Shown in pieces: positions 43,185 to 52,661 of a DNA stretch of 64,000 bases. The first letter of the stretch is position 1, and each line of letters begins with the position of its first letter. The notes under the pieces were generated by a model that was not told where the DNA came from, searched no databases, and worked only from the letters and a program-made list of their open reading frames with translations. Made by a program: the position numbers and the translations under genes. Source of the stretch: Terriglobales bacterium (GTDB taxonomy: Bacteria > Acidobacteriota > Terriglobia > Bryobacterales > Bryobacteraceae); the NCBI GenBank assembly GCA_027485675.1, contig JAIXQP010000041.1:186001-250000 (forward strand), written 5' to 3'.

Positions 43185-43775
43185 ATGTTTTTCTTCCCCA
43201 TCTTATTCGCGGTACTCGACTCGGAGACAGACCGTGCGCTCGCCGCCCGTCTGCAGGCTCGCGAGCCGGAAGCCCTCCGCGAACTCTACGATAAGTATGG
43301 GCGCTTGGCCTACTCCGTCATCTTTCGGGTTGTCCGCAACGCTGCCGCGGCGGAAGACCTGACGCAGGAAACCTTTCTTCGCGTCTGGAACCGCATGGCC
43401 GGCTTTGATGCGCAGCGCGGCTCCCTGGGCCCTTGGGTGCTTACTGTAGCCCGCAATCGGGCCATTGACTACGTCCGCTCCATCGATGGGCGTATGTCGC
43501 AGAACGCAATTGAACTCACCGGCGCCGAATCCCCGGCCCTCTTTCTCGACATGGAGTCCGTGATTCTGAACACTCAACGTGCCAAGTTACTCCAGTCAGC
43601 GTTCCAGCGACTCTCCGACCATCAGCGTACCGTCATTGAATTGGCTTACTTTGAAGGCCTTTCCCAGACGGAAATGGCCGGCCGGCTCGGCCAACCCCTG
43701 GGCACCGTCAAGACCTGGGTCCGCAGCGCCCTGCGCCAGCTGCGGGAAGAAATGGAGGAGCCTGTCACCGCATGA
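43185..43775 (+). CDS. ECF-type RNA polymerase sigma factor
   Basis: A 196-aa sigma factor. Region 2 (EALRELYDKYGRLAYSVIFRVV, DLTQETFLRVW) and region 4 (LSDHQRTVIELAYFEGLSQTEMAGRLGQPLGTVKTWVRSAL) are complete. The pairing with an RskA-type anti-sigma factor suggests the SigK-like ECF group. The first ~10 residues are hydrophobic, so the start may be further downstream. Its TGA overlaps the anti-sigma ATG. Confidence 0.93.
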   Translation: MFFFPILFAVLDSETDRALAARLQAREPEALRELYDKYGRLAYSVIFRVVRNAAAAEDLTQETFLRVWNRMAGFDAQRGSLGPWVLTVARNRAIDYVRSIDGRMSQNAIELTGAESPALFLDMESVILNTQRAKLLQSAFQRLSDHQRTVIELAYFEGLSQTEMAGRLGQPLGTVKTWVRSALRQLREEMEEPVTA

Positions 43776-44509
43776 GCGACACCAACCGGGACACCCTCTA
43801 CGAACTCTATGCCCTCGGCCTGCTCGAAGAGCCGGAACTCTCCGAGATCGAAGCCGAACTCCGCTCCGGCTCTCCCGACGCGCAGCGCCTGCTCCGCCAG
43901 GCTCTGGCCAACAATGCCATGCTGGCCACGCTCGCGCCCGCCGCGGATCCGCCTCCGCGCCTGCGCCGCCGCATCCTGGCTGCCGCCGGGGTGGAAGAAA
44001 AGACCGGCTGGACCTGGATCGGCGCCTGGGGCCTGGCCACCGCCGCCCTTCTCGGCGGCCTGGTTTACTTCAGCACGGAAGCGACTCGCCTCCGCAAGGA
44101 TGGCTTCAGCGTTCGCGAAGAGCTCGCGGTGACGCAAACCGAACTCCGCCGCTCGCACGCCACGCTCGCGTTTCTCCGCGACCCCGGCACCACGATTCTC
44201 AAGTCCGGCTCCTCCGAAGAACGCCAGCCCGTCGCCCGGGTTTTCGTCAACCCCGGCCAGGGCGTGCTCCTGATTGCCAACAATCTCCCGCGCCTCGAAC
44301 CCGGCAAAGTCTTCGAAATGTGGCTGGTTCCGAAATCCGGCGGCCCCATTCCGGCCGGAACCTTCTCCGCCGACGCCTCCGGCGCCGCGCTCCACCGCAG
44401 CACCGGGTCTTTCGATCCGAACGCCACCGCGGCCGTCGCCCTGTCGGTTGAACCCGACGGCGGCTCCCCGGCGCCCACCACTACGCCGTTCCTGATCACC
44501 GGCATGTAA
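43772..44509 (+). CDS. Anti-sigma factor, RskA type
   Basis: A 245-aa membrane protein. The N-terminal cytoplasmic part (LYELYALGLLEEPELSEIEAEL) has the anti-sigma look, followed by one membrane helix (about 88-105) and a periplasmic RskA C-terminal domain (LARVFVNP, GKVFEMWLVP, PIPAGTF, VALSVEPDGGSPAPTTTP). It should sequester the sigma factor encoded just upstream (ATGA overlap) and release it on an envelope signal. The zinc-coordinating HxxxCxxC motif is absent. Confidence 0.92.
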   Translation: MSDTNRDTLYELYALGLLEEPELSEIEAELRSGSPDAQRLLRQALANNAMLATLAPAADPPPRLRRRILAAAGVEEKTGWTWIGAWGLATAALLGGLVYFSTEATRLRKDGFSVREELAVTQTELRRSHATLAFLRDPGTTILKSGSSEERQPVARVFVNPGQGVLLIANNLPRLEPGKVFEMWLVPKSGGPIPAGTFSADASGAALHRSTGSFDPNATAAVALSVEPDGGSPAPTTTPFLITGM

Positions 44510-44542
44510 CCCTGGCCGGTAGCCCAAATTCAAACGCCGCCC

Positions 44543-45826
44543 CTACGGCTCCAGCACTACGTGGGACTCATACCGGTAGCTCAACGGCAGCATCTTGTCG
44601 ATGCTCGTTCGCACAATCACCTGGTAAGCTGCCGAGAACTTTCCCCCCATCCGCTGCCGCAGGTCTCGCAGCGCCTCTCCGGACGTTGCGAAATCCATCG
44701 CTCCCTGCACCCCAGCCGTGTAGGCGCCTACCAACGCGATCGTCCGCTGCCGGCCTTCGCTCCCCTCGCTCGGCATCACGGTCACCATCCCATAGCTCTC
44801 CACGAGCTTATTCTGCCCGTCCCGCTTGGCGGAAAACACCCGCCCACCGGCCTTCTGCTCCACAATCGAGTAGTCCCCCGTCGCCGGGTTGAACTGCAAG
44901 CGGAACGGAGCTTTGCTCAGCCAGTGTTGGATCGCCTCGGAGTCCGAAGACCCACCCAGTAACACGACGTTTCTCCGTCGCATCGCCGCCACCGGCACCA
45001 GCCGCTCCGCCAGCACCTGAAACGAAGCCCCCGCACTCGTCAGTAGCCGTGCCGCCGCCGCCGCTCCCAGCGCATCCCCTAATCCCACCGAGTTCGTCGT
45101 CGGCAGCAGGTAGATCTTGCTGCCCGCCGCCGCCGGTCGCTGCTTTAAATACCACTCCACCACGTTGGGTGGGGCTTCCAGCACCGGCTCTCCCGCCAGC
45201 GGCTTCCATACCCCAGGAGCCTGGATCCCCCGCACCGGCATCTGCGGCGTCGTCGCCACACAGATCAGCGCGTCCGCGTCCGGGCTCAAGAGCGGTCCCC
45301 AAAACTCGTGCAGCACCGGGTCAACTCCGGTCCCCTTTATCGACGTCCAGCCCCAAAAGCCGATCCCGGCGAGCATCAGCCCCAAACCAAACGCCCACCA
45401 TGGGCTCAGCTCCCGTTTCGACACCATCGGCGGCGCCACCACTTCGGCGGGGATAATCGAGGTCTCAAGCGGATCAGGCGCCACGAGTACAAACCGCGGT
45501 ACGTAACTCCCCTTGATGAACTCCACCCGCACCGGCTCCTTGGTCAATTCCCTCCGATAGATCTCGTCCACTTTCCGGCGTAGCGTATACGCCCGGTTCC
45601 TCACCGTCGAGTCTTCTCCCGGCGCATAACTCGAAGGCAGCCCCAACCCCTCCACCGCAATCTGATATTCGGTCAATGTCTCCCGGTGGCCATCGATTTC
45701 CTGCTGCACCAGGTACGTCAAAAGCCCTCGCAGTTGATCGCTCTGCGACATCGCGTGGCTGCGCAAAATCGCGTCGAGCGCTGCCCGCTTCTGCTCGAGA
45801 GAAATCGTTCCTAATGCCTCGGCCAT
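44543..45826 (-). CDS. Membrane-anchored putative regulator beside a TonB receptor
   Basis: A 427-aa protein of a type frequent in Solibacter-like genomes. Residues 1-110 are helical and charged (TISLEQKRAALDAILRSH, LRGLLTYLVQQEIDG, STVRNRAYTLRRKVDEIYR), one membrane helix lies at about 145-165, and the large periplasmic part (about 170-427) is unrecognised. The N-terminal domain resembles putative DNA- or protein-binding modules of the family that precede receptor genes. It is divergent from the TonB receptor, which fits a sensory or regulatory role. No DNA-binding motif is firm. Confidence 0.6.
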   Translation of the reverse strand: MAEALGTISLEQKRAALDAILRSHAMSQSDQLRGLLTYLVQQEIDGHRETLTEYQIAVEGLGLPSSYAPGEDSTVRNRAYTLRRKVDEIYRRELTKEPVRVEFIKGSYVPRFVLVAPDPLETSIIPAEVVAPPMVSKRELSPWWAFGLGLMLAGIGFWGWTSIKGTGVDPVLHEFWGPLLSPDADALICVATTPQMPVRGIQAPGVWKPLAGEPVLEAPPNVVEWYLKQRPAAAGSKIYLLPTTNSVGLGDALGAAAAARLLTSAGASFQVLAERLVPVAAMRRRNVVLLGGSSDSEAIQHWLSKAPFRLQFNPATGDYSIVEQKAGGRVFSAKRDGQNKLVESYGMVTVMPSEGSEGRQRTIALVGAYTAGVQGAMDFATSGEALRDLRQRMGGKFSAAYQVIVRTSIDKMLPLSYRYESHVVLEP

Positions 45827-45852
45827 CCCGCCACCATTCTTAACCGTCCAAT

Positions 45853-45882
45853 TCTATAACGATTTAGCCTTGGTTTCGAAAC
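45853..45882 (-). promoter_or_regulatory. Candidate promoter with a palindromic operator, regulator gene
   Basis: Read on the minus strand: -35 TTTCGA (45881-45876), 17-nt spacer, -10 TATAGA (45858-45853), 27 nt before the regulator ATG. A perfect 10-bp palindrome GTTTCGAAAC (45873-45882) covers the -35, so a dimeric repressor could bind here. The same 128-nt gap also holds the receptor's leader. Confidence 0.4.
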
Positions 45883-45954
45883 GTTTACAAACAGTCCGCC
45901 CACTTCCGCCCCCGCTCCGCTAAACCGAAACTTTAAGGTACTCAGAGGTCTTCC

Positions 45955-48900
45955 ATGCCCCGTCGCTTACTCTACCTTTCCACTACCTTCTTCCTCCTCG
46001 TCGCGAGCGCCTTTCCCCAAGCCTTCACTGGCACCATCAACGGTCTCATTACGGACCCCAACGCCGCCGTCGTACCCGGCGCCACCGTTCGGATCCGCAA
46101 CGCCGATACCAACGACTCCCGCCAAACCGTTTCGTCCGCCGACGGACGCTACATCTTTTCTCAAATCCCGCCCGGCAATTACACCCTCCAAGTCGAAGCC
46201 AAGGGCTTCAAGCAGTTCGCCAGCAGCGTCTTCTCGCTGCGCAGCAGCCAGTCGGCCGAGGTCAACGCCAGCCTCGTCCTCGGCCAGGTCACCGAGACCG
46301 TCGAGGTCCAGGCCGTAGCCACCCAACTCGATACCCAGACGGCCAACCAGTCCTTCACTCTCGAACGCAAACAGATGCTTGCCCTCCCGGCCAGCACCCG
46401 CAACCCCTTCGTTGCCGTCCACGCCATGGCCGGGGTCACCTCCATGTCCGTCGCCCAGTCCAACGCTCCGGCCGACCAAAACGTCGCCCGCTTCGCCTTC
46501 AACGGCGGTCGCGACATGTCCGGCCTTGTGCTGATCGACGGTATCCCCGCTACCGCCGGGGACTGGGGCGGTCTCCTCGCCTCCCCCTCCATTGAAAGCG
46601 TTCAGGAAGTCCAGGTCTCCCGCAATAGCTACGACGCCGAATTCGGCAAGTCCGGCGGTGGCGTAGTCAGCGTCGTCACCAAGGGCGGCTCCAACGTCTT
46701 CCACGGATCACTCTTCAACTTCCTTCGCAACGATAACCTTGATGCCAACGCCTGGGCCAACAACCGCGTCGGCCGCCCCCGCGTCGAGTTTAAGCGCAAC
46801 CAGTTCGGCGGCAACCTTTCGGGCCCCATCTCGAAATCTAAGCGCGTCTTCTTCCTCTCCACCTACGAGGCGCTGAAGCAGGGCTCCCCCGCCACCACCA
46901 CCCAAACCGTACCCACCGACCCCGAACGCGCCGGCAACTTCTCCGCCACTCGCAATCCGGATGGAACCGCCGCCCTCGTCTTCGACCCCTTCTCCACCCG
47001 CGCCAACCCGGCCGGCTCCGGCTTCATCCGCGATAGCTTCCCGAACAACACGATACCCCGCTCCCGCTTCGATGCCGTCGGCGCCAGGGTCCTCGAACTC
47101 TATCCCCGCGCCAACGCCGAGCCGACCAACGTCATCACCAACGCCAACAACTACTTCGGCGCCGGTACCTCCATCACCAACAACTGGCGCATCGACCAAC
47201 GCATCGATTGGGCCAAGAGCGAAAAATGGACGATGTACGGCCGCCTCACCTACGCCGAACAGGAAAGCATCACCCCACGCTTTTTCGGCACCGGGGGCGA
47301 CTCCGGCAGCGAAGGCAAAGCGCCCCGCTACCATGCCACCTTCGGCACCACCTGGGTCCCCTCCCCGAAGCTTGTGATTAACTTCACCGCCGGCAGCGGC
47401 CGCTGGCGCGAAGAGTCCCTGCCCGTTACCCTCCGCGACGGCATCCTCGGCACCACCATCGGCCTCCCCGCCAACGTCGTCTCCCAGATGGACTCGCCGC
47501 ACATGCCCCAGTTCAACGTCGCCGGCTACGCCACGCTCTCGAATGGACGCATCCTGAACTTCCCCCGGCGCACCGATAACGCCCAGCTCAACGCCACCCG
47601 CGAGTTCGGCAAACACAGTCTGAAGTTTGGCTTCAGCCTCGAGAACTCCTACCTCAACTCCATCGATATCCGCTCGGCCGACTTCGCCTTCGATCGCGGC
47701 ATGACCTCCGGCCCCAACGCCGCCGTCTCCAGCGCCAACTCCGGAAACTCGGTCGCCTCCCTCCTGCTCGGCACCGGCATCGGCGCCGCGGCCACCGGCG
47801 CCACCGGCGGCGTCACCGCCGTCAATAACGCCATCACGAACCGCGTTCAGCCCGCGCCCCTCGCGAAATACATCGGCCTCTACATCCAGGACAACTGGCG
47901 CTTCTCCTCCCGCCTCACCATCAACGCCGGCGTCCGTTGGGAACAGCAACGGCCCCGCACCGAGCGCTACAACCGCTATAACTACTTCGACTACGATGCC
48001 CGCAATCCGCTCAGCCAGGCGACTGGTCTCGACCTCAGAGGCGGTCTCGTTTTCGTCGATGGCAACGACCGCGGCCAAACCCAGCTCGACGCGGTGGACC
48101 TCGCCCCCCGCATCGGCCTCGCCTACAAAATCACCAATCGCATCGTCGCCCGCGCCGGCTACGGCATCTTCTATCTGCAAGCCTGCTGTAACGCTCTCCA
48201 GGGTGGTCCCGCCGCCGGCACCGACGGCTTCACGGTCACTACCAACTGGGCCACCTCCCGCGGCGGCGATGGCATTACCCCCCAGGACCTCCTCTCGAAC
48301 CCCTTCCCCAACGGTGTCAACCGCCCCGTCGGCTCCTCGCGCGGACTCCTCACCCAAACCGGTTCCGACGTTACCGCCGTCCAGCGCTCGCGTTCCACCG
48401 GCTACACGCAGAACTTCTCCTACGACCTCCAGTTCGAACTCGGCCAGGGCAGCGTCCTCGAAGTCGGCTACTCCGGCGTCCTCGGCCGCAAGCTGAACCT
48501 CGGAGGTCTCCGGAACGTCAATCAACTGCCCTCGGGCTCGCTCGCCCTCGGCAACGCGCTCAACGAACAGGTCACCAATCCGTTCTTCGGTCAGTTCGCC
48601 ACGGGCGTCTTCGCCGGCCGCACGGTACCCCGCCATCGGCTCCTCCGTCCCCACCCCCAGTTCAACACCGTCGAACTGAGTGGCGACACCCCCGGCGCCA
48701 CCTCTTCTTTCCACGCCCTCTATCTCAAGTACAACAAGAGCTTCCGCTCCGGCCTCACCATCCTGACGAGCTTTCAGTTCTCGAAGAACATCGATAACGC
48801 CAGCGAGAACCAGGGCTGGATCATCAACGAACGCTTCCGCGACGTCAACAACCTCAGCCTCGATCGCTCCATCAGCGCCCACGACGTGCCCCATAGCTTC

Positions 48901-49437
48901 GCCGGCACCATCCTCTATGAAGTGCCCGTCGGCAAGGGTCGCAAGTTTGGCTCCTCCCTTCCCAAGGCCGCGGAACTCATCGCCGGCGGATGGGAAATCG
49001 CCACCACCGCCCGCTTCGCCTCCGGCCTGCCGCTCCGCCTCGAAGCCCCGAATGCCCTCGCCACCTACGGCTTCTCCATCCTGAATGCCCAGGTCGCCGA
49101 TCTCAAAAACCTCAACGTCGCCGAGCGGACCCCCTCGCTGTGGTTTAACACCGCCGCCGTCTCCGCCCCCGCGCCGTTCACGCTCGGCAACGCTCCCCGC
49201 TTCACGCCGAACCTCCGCGCTGGCGGCACCAACCACGCCGATGTCAACCTCTCGAAGAACTTCAGCATCGGCGAGAACATCCGCATCCAGTTCCGCGCCG
49301 AGGCCTACAACATCACCAACACCCCGCAGTTCGCGCCGCCCGGCCTCACCGTCGGCGCCGCGGATTTCGGCCAGGTGAACAACACCCGTTTCAACGACCG
49401 TCGCAATGTACAGTTCGGTTTGAAGATACTGTTCTGA
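45955..49437 (+). CDS. TonB-dependent receptor with an N-terminal carboxypeptidase-regulatory domain
   Basis: An 1160-aa outer-membrane protein. Signal peptide (about 1-22), a CarboxypepD_reg/Cna-B-like domain (GTINGLITDPNAAVVPGATV, residues 25-105), a plug region (about 120-240, SYDAEFGKSGGGVVSVVTKGG) and a long beta-barrel ending in VQFGLKILF, with the C-terminal aromatic residue of outer-membrane proteins. This size and domain order are typical of the expanded OAR-like/Cna-type receptor family of Acidobacteria. The cargo is unknown; glycans or siderophores are usual guesses. The CRTAC gene starts on its stop codon. Confidence 0.93.
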   Translation: MPRRLLYLSTTFFLLVASAFPQAFTGTINGLITDPNAAVVPGATVRIRNADTNDSRQTVSSADGRYIFSQIPPGNYTLQVEAKGFKQFASSVFSLRSSQSAEVNASLVLGQVTETVEVQAVATQLDTQTANQSFTLERKQMLALPASTRNPFVAVHAMAGVTSMSVAQSNAPADQNVARFAFNGGRDMSGLVLIDGIPATAGDWGGLLASPSIESVQEVQVSRNSYDAEFGKSGGGVVSVVTKGGSNVFHGSLFNFLRNDNLDANAWANNRVGRPRVEFKRNQFGGNLSGPISKSKRVFFLSTYEALKQGSPATTTQTVPTDPERAGNFSATRNPDGTAALVFDPFSTRANPAGSGFIRDSFPNNTIPRSRFDAVGARVLELYPRANAEPTNVITNANNYFGAGTSITNNWRIDQRIDWAKSEKWTMYGRLTYAEQESITPRFFGTGGDSGSEGKAPRYHATFGTTWVPSPKLVINFTAGSGRWREESLPVTLRDGILGTTIGLPANVVSQMDSPHMPQFNVAGYATLSNGRILNFPRRTDNAQLNATREFGKHSLKFGFSLENSYLNSIDIRSADFAFDRGMTSGPNAAVSSANSGNSVASLLLGTGIGAAATGATGGVTAVNNAITNRVQPAPLAKYIGLYIQDNWRFSSRLTINAGVRWEQQRPRTERYNRYNYFDYDARNPLSQATGLDLRGGLVFVDGNDRGQTQLDAVDLAPRIGLAYKITNRIVARAGYGIFYLQACCNALQGGPAAGTDGFTVTTNWATSRGGDGITPQDLLSNPFPNGVNRPVGSSRGLLTQTGSDVTAVQRSRSTGYTQNFSYDLQFELGQGSVLEVGYSGVLGRKLNLGGLRNVNQLPSGSLALGNALNEQVTNPFFGQFATGVFAGRTVPRHRLLRPHPQFNTVELSGDTPGATSSFHALYLKYNKSFRSGLTILTSFQFSKNIDNASENQGWIINERFRDVNNLSLDRSISAHDVPHSFAGTILYEVPVGKGRKFGSSLPKAAELIAGGWEIATTARFASGLPLRLEAPNALATYGFSILNAQVADLKNLNVAERTPSLWFNTAAVSAPAPFTLGNAPRFTPNLRAGGTNHADVNLSKNFSIGENIRIQFRAEAYNITNTPQFAPPGLTVGAADFGQVNNTRFNDRRNVQFGLKILF

Positions 49438-50993
49438 TGCGGCGCTGTTTGCGCAAACCCTTCCGGCGAGTAGCTCTCGGGCTACTCGCCCTCTCCATCT
49501 TCGCGGCCGATCTCCCCTTCTCCCTCGTCACCGGCGAAGGTACGCGCCATCCCCTCCCCGCCGCCATGCCCGGCGGCATCGCCGTCTTTGACGCCGACAA
49601 CGACGGCCTCCTCGATCTCTACTTCCCCAACGGCGCCCCGCTTCCCGCCGGTCTGAAAACCTCGCCCGCCCACTCCAACCGCTTCTTCCACAACGACGGT
49701 AACCTCCGCTTCACGGACCGTACCGCCGCCGCTGGCCTCGCCGGCTCCGGCTACGACCTCGCCGCCACCGCTGGCGACTACGACCGCGATGGCCTCACGG
49801 ACCTCCTCGTCTCCGGCCTCCGTGGCGTTACCCTCTATCGCAATCTCGGCCAAGGCCGCTTTGCCGACGTCACCTCCCAGGCCGGGCTCGATAACCAAAG
49901 TCGCTGGTCGGTCGGCGCCGCCTGGCTCGACTACGATCGCGACGGTCACCTCGATCTCTTCCTCGTCAACTACGTCCAGTGGAACCCCGCCACCGAACGC
50001 ACTTGTGTCGTCGACGGCCGCCCCGACTTCTGCCATCCCCGCTTCTATCCAGCTCAGCCCAACGCGCTCTTCCGCAATAACGGCCAAGGCCGCTACGTGG
50101 ACGTTTCGAAAGCCTCCGGCATCGCCACCCACCCCGGCAAGGGCATGGCCGCCGCCGTTGCCGACTTCAACGCCGATGGCTACCCGGACATCTTCGTCTC
50201 GAACGACCGCGTCTTCAACTTCCTCTTCCAGAACACCGGCAAAGGCGCCTTTGAAGAGGTCGCCTTCGACCGGGGCGTCGCCGCCCCCGCCAGCGGCGAT
50301 CCCCCCTCCGCGATGGGCGTCGACGCCGCCGACTATGACAACGACGGCCGGCCGGATCTGATCTATACCGCCCTCCGGGATGAGACCTTTCCTCTCTATC
50401 GCAACCAGGGCGCCGACTTCCAGGACGCCGCCGTCCCCTCAAAAATGGGCGTGCTCACGCGTCCCATGAACGGCTGGGGCATCGTCTTCGCCGACCTCGA
50501 TAACGACGGCTGGAAGGACGTCGCCGTCGCCCGTGGCGATGTCCTGTCCTCCCGCGGCGCCCGCGGCGAAAAGGTCCGCGAACCCCTCTCCTGGTTCCGC
50601 AACCTCGGCAACAAACAGTTCGCTCTCGGGGGTAACTTCGCCGCGCCGCCAGCCCAGTACCGCGGCCTCATCGCCGCCGACTTGAACAACGATGGCTGCC
50701 TCGATCTCGTCGCGACGGCCCTCTCGCAACCCGCCCGCGTCATTGCGGGCAACTGCCCCGCCGCCCACAATTGGCTTAAAGTCGACGTCCCGGACGCCGG
50801 CGCCCGCGTCGACGTCGGTTCTCAATCCCGCCACCTCTCCTCGACCCAGGGCTACGCCTCCTCCTGCCAGTGCCCGCTCCACTTCGGCCTCGGCCTCGCC
50901 ACCGCCGTCGACGTCCGCGTCACGTGGCCTTCTGGCCGCGTCCGCGAGTGGAAAGCCGTTAAGCCCAATCAAACTCTGGTTGTTCCGCGATGA
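49437..50993 (+). CDS. CRTAC family protein (FG-GAP repeats, ASPIC/UnbV C-terminus)
   Basis: A 518-aa exported protein. Its ATG overlaps the receptor stop (TGATG). After a signal peptide, at least seven FG-GAP/VCBS-like blades (FDADNDGLLDLYF, GDYDRDGLTDLL, DYDRDGHLDLFLVNY, DFNADGYPDIF, DYDNDGRPDLI, DLDNDGWKDV, DLNNDGCLDLV) form a seven-bladed beta-propeller with Ca-binding DxDxDGxxD loops. An ASPIC/UnbV segment ends it (SQSRHLSSTQGYASSCQCPLHFGLG). In Acidobacteria this partner commonly accompanies TonB receptors and TPR proteins. Specific function unknown. Confidence 0.9.
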   Translation: MRRCLRKPFRRVALGLLALSIFAADLPFSLVTGEGTRHPLPAAMPGGIAVFDADNDGLLDLYFPNGAPLPAGLKTSPAHSNRFFHNDGNLRFTDRTAAAGLAGSGYDLAATAGDYDRDGLTDLLVSGLRGVTLYRNLGQGRFADVTSQAGLDNQSRWSVGAAWLDYDRDGHLDLFLVNYVQWNPATERTCVVDGRPDFCHPRFYPAQPNALFRNNGQGRYVDVSKASGIATHPGKGMAAAVADFNADGYPDIFVSNDRVFNFLFQNTGKGAFEEVAFDRGVAAPASGDPPSAMGVDAADYDNDGRPDLIYTALRDETFPLYRNQGADFQDAAVPSKMGVLTRPMNGWGIVFADLDNDGWKDVAVARGDVLSSRGARGEKVREPLSWFRNLGNKQFALGGNFAAPPAQYRGLIAADLNNDGCLDLVATALSQPARVIAGNCPAAHNWLKVDVPDAGARVDVGSQSRHLSSTQGYASSCQCPLHFGLGLATAVDVRVTWPSGRVREWKAVKPNQTLVVPR

Positions 50994-51817
50994 TCCCACT
51001 GCTCCTGTTCTTCCTCCAAGCCGCCGACCCCGCCCTGCTTTCGCAGCAAGGGGCCCAAGCCCTCCGCGCCCAACGGTTCAACGAGGCCGAATCCGCCTAT
51101 CGCCAACTGATGAAGGTCGACCCCGCCAACCCCATGTGGCGGATGAACCTCGGCATCACTCTGCACGCCGCCGGGCGCTACGCCGAAGCCGTCCCGGAGT
51201 TCAGCCAGTTCCTCAAAACCAATCCGCCCCCCGGCCCCGCGCATCTCCTCCTCGGCCTCTCGCATCTCAAGCTCAAGAAGCCCTGCGACGCCATCGGCCC
51301 ACTCGAAAAGGCCGTTCGCTGGAACCGCGATCAGGCCCAACTCGAACTCGCCGACGCGCTCTACGGCTGCAAGCGTTATGGCCCCGCCGCCAAAGCCTAC
51401 GAGGCCGCGCTCACCACCACCAGGAAAAGCCCCGCCGTGGCCCGCCAGGCCGCCCACTGTTATTGGAACGCCCGCCAATACCCCGAAGCCAAGCGTCTCT
51501 TTGCGGGCCTTCCCCTGGACGACCCCACCTCGCAGTACGAGTTCGGCGATACGCTCGTTCGCCTCGACGGCCCCGAGGCGGGTCTGGCCTATCTCCAGCG
51601 CGCGGCCGAGTCACTCCTTCCCGCCCGCTCTGAACTCGGCAAAGCGCTACTCGCGCTCGACCGGCCCGCCGAAGCCCTCCCGCACCTGGAAGCTGCGGCA
51701 GCCGCCGACCCCGCCCTCCTGCTCCCGCTTTCAAAAGCCCTCCGCGCCGTCGGCCGCACCGCCGAAGCGGACGCCGCCCAGGCCGAGTATAAACGCAAGC
51801 TCACCCAGGAGCGCTAG
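50990..51817 (+). CDS. Tetratricopeptide repeat protein
   Basis: A 275-aa protein with six to seven TPR-like units (for example AQALRAQRFNEAESAYRQLM, NLGITLHAAGRYAEAVPEF, LLGLSHLKLKKPCDAIGPLEKA). A short hydrophobic signal (MIPLLLFFLQAA) suggests export. It is coupled to the CRTAC gene by an ATGA overlap, completing a receptor/CRTAC/TPR trio, and probably acts as a protein-interaction scaffold. Confidence 0.85.
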   Translation: MIPLLLFFLQAADPALLSQQGAQALRAQRFNEAESAYRQLMKVDPANPMWRMNLGITLHAAGRYAEAVPEFSQFLKTNPPPGPAHLLLGLSHLKLKKPCDAIGPLEKAVRWNRDQAQLELADALYGCKRYGPAAKAYEAALTTTRKSPAVARQAAHCYWNARQYPEAKRLFAGLPLDDPTSQYEFGDTLVRLDGPEAGLAYLQRAAESLLPARSELGKALLALDRPAEALPHLEAAAAADPALLLPLSKALRAVGRTAEADAAQAEYKRKLTQER

Positions 51818-51831
51818 ATCTTCCGCGCTCC
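51808..51831 (+). terminator. Hairpin across the TPR stop codon
   Basis: GGAGCGC (51808-51814) pairs with GCGCTCC (51825-51831) over a 10-nt loop that includes the TAG stop. No clear T-tract follows, so it may stabilise the 3' end rather than terminate strictly. Confidence 0.3.
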
Positions 51832-51920
51832 ACTCTCCTCCGGTTAGCACAAGCCACGCGGACCTTCCCGCCGCCCGCGGCCTTCGACGCGCTGCTCGCG
51901 ATCGCATACTCTAAAGACGC

Positions 51921-52661
51921 ATGATTCCCCTCGCGTGCCTTCTCGTCCTCGCCGCTCTCCCCCCGCTTGCGGCCGCTGACGACGGCCGCGGACTCGCCGC
52001 CCGCTTCGCCGCCGAGGTCGACCGGCGCGTCGTACTCTCCCCCGCCGTCCAGGAGTTCTACGCAAGCTACCTCACGCCCCTGGCCGAACTCGCCCCGGGT
52101 CAGTTCGTGGCCCTCGTCGACCGCAACCGCAGAGCCCAACTTCTCCTGCTCTACTGGCGCGGCCCCAGCGGGCAGTTTCACTTCATCGGCGCCTCGCCCG
52201 TCTCCACCGGCCACCCCGGCCGCTTCGAATACTTCCTCTCTCCCCTCGGTGTCTTCGAACACTCCCTGGCCAACCCGGATTACCGCGCCGAAGGAACCAA
52301 AAACGAATTCGGCATTCGCGGCTACGGCGTCAAAGGAATGCGGGTTTACGACTTCGGCTGGATCCGCGCGAACAAAGGCTGGGGCGACCAGCGGGAAAGC
52401 GTGCTCCGCCTCCAGATGCACGCCACCGACCCCGACTACCTCGAAAGCCGTCTCGGCACGGCCCAATCGAAAGGCTGCATCCGCATCTCCGCCACGCTCA
52501 ACGTCTTCTTTGATCGCTACGGCATTCTCGACGCCGACTATCAACGCGCCGTCAACGAAGGCAACCGCCCGTGGGTCCTTCGCCCCGAGTGGAGCCCCAC
52601 GCCCTGGGCGGGCCGCTACCTCGTCATCATCGATAGCTCGGGCGTCTGGCTTACTCCCTGA
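51921..52661 (+). CDS. L,D-transpeptidase (YkuD family)
   Basis: A 246-aa exported protein with a signal peptide (about 1-18). The YkuD motif HxD...S-x-G-C-x-R appears as HATDPDY ... SKGCIRIS, with the catalytic Cys in GCIR; the residue before Gly is Lys where His is most common. It would form 3-3 or Braun-lipoprotein-type cross-links in peptidoglycan. It follows the TPR gene by 103 nt and converges on the PhyH gene. Confidence 0.86.
   Translation: MIPLACLLVLAALPPLAAADDGRGLAARFAAEVDRRVVLSPAVQEFYASYLTPLAELAPGQFVALVDRNRRAQLLLLYWRGPSGQFHFIGASPVSTGHPGRFEYFLSPLGVFEHSLANPDYRAEGTKNEFGIRGYGVKGMRVYDFGWIRANKGWGDQRESVLRLQMHATDPDYLESRLGTAQSKGCIRISATLNVFFDRYGILDADYQRAVNEGNRPWVLRPEWSPTPWAGRYLVIIDSSGVWLTP

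Noticed and set aside
46708-49236. Very long antisense frame (842 codons) opposite the TonB receptor gene
   Set aside because: Its translation is Gly/Val/Ala/Glu repeats without motifs, which is the usual shadow of a GC-rich gene in the reverse frame. The plus strand encodes a full receptor with clear domains.
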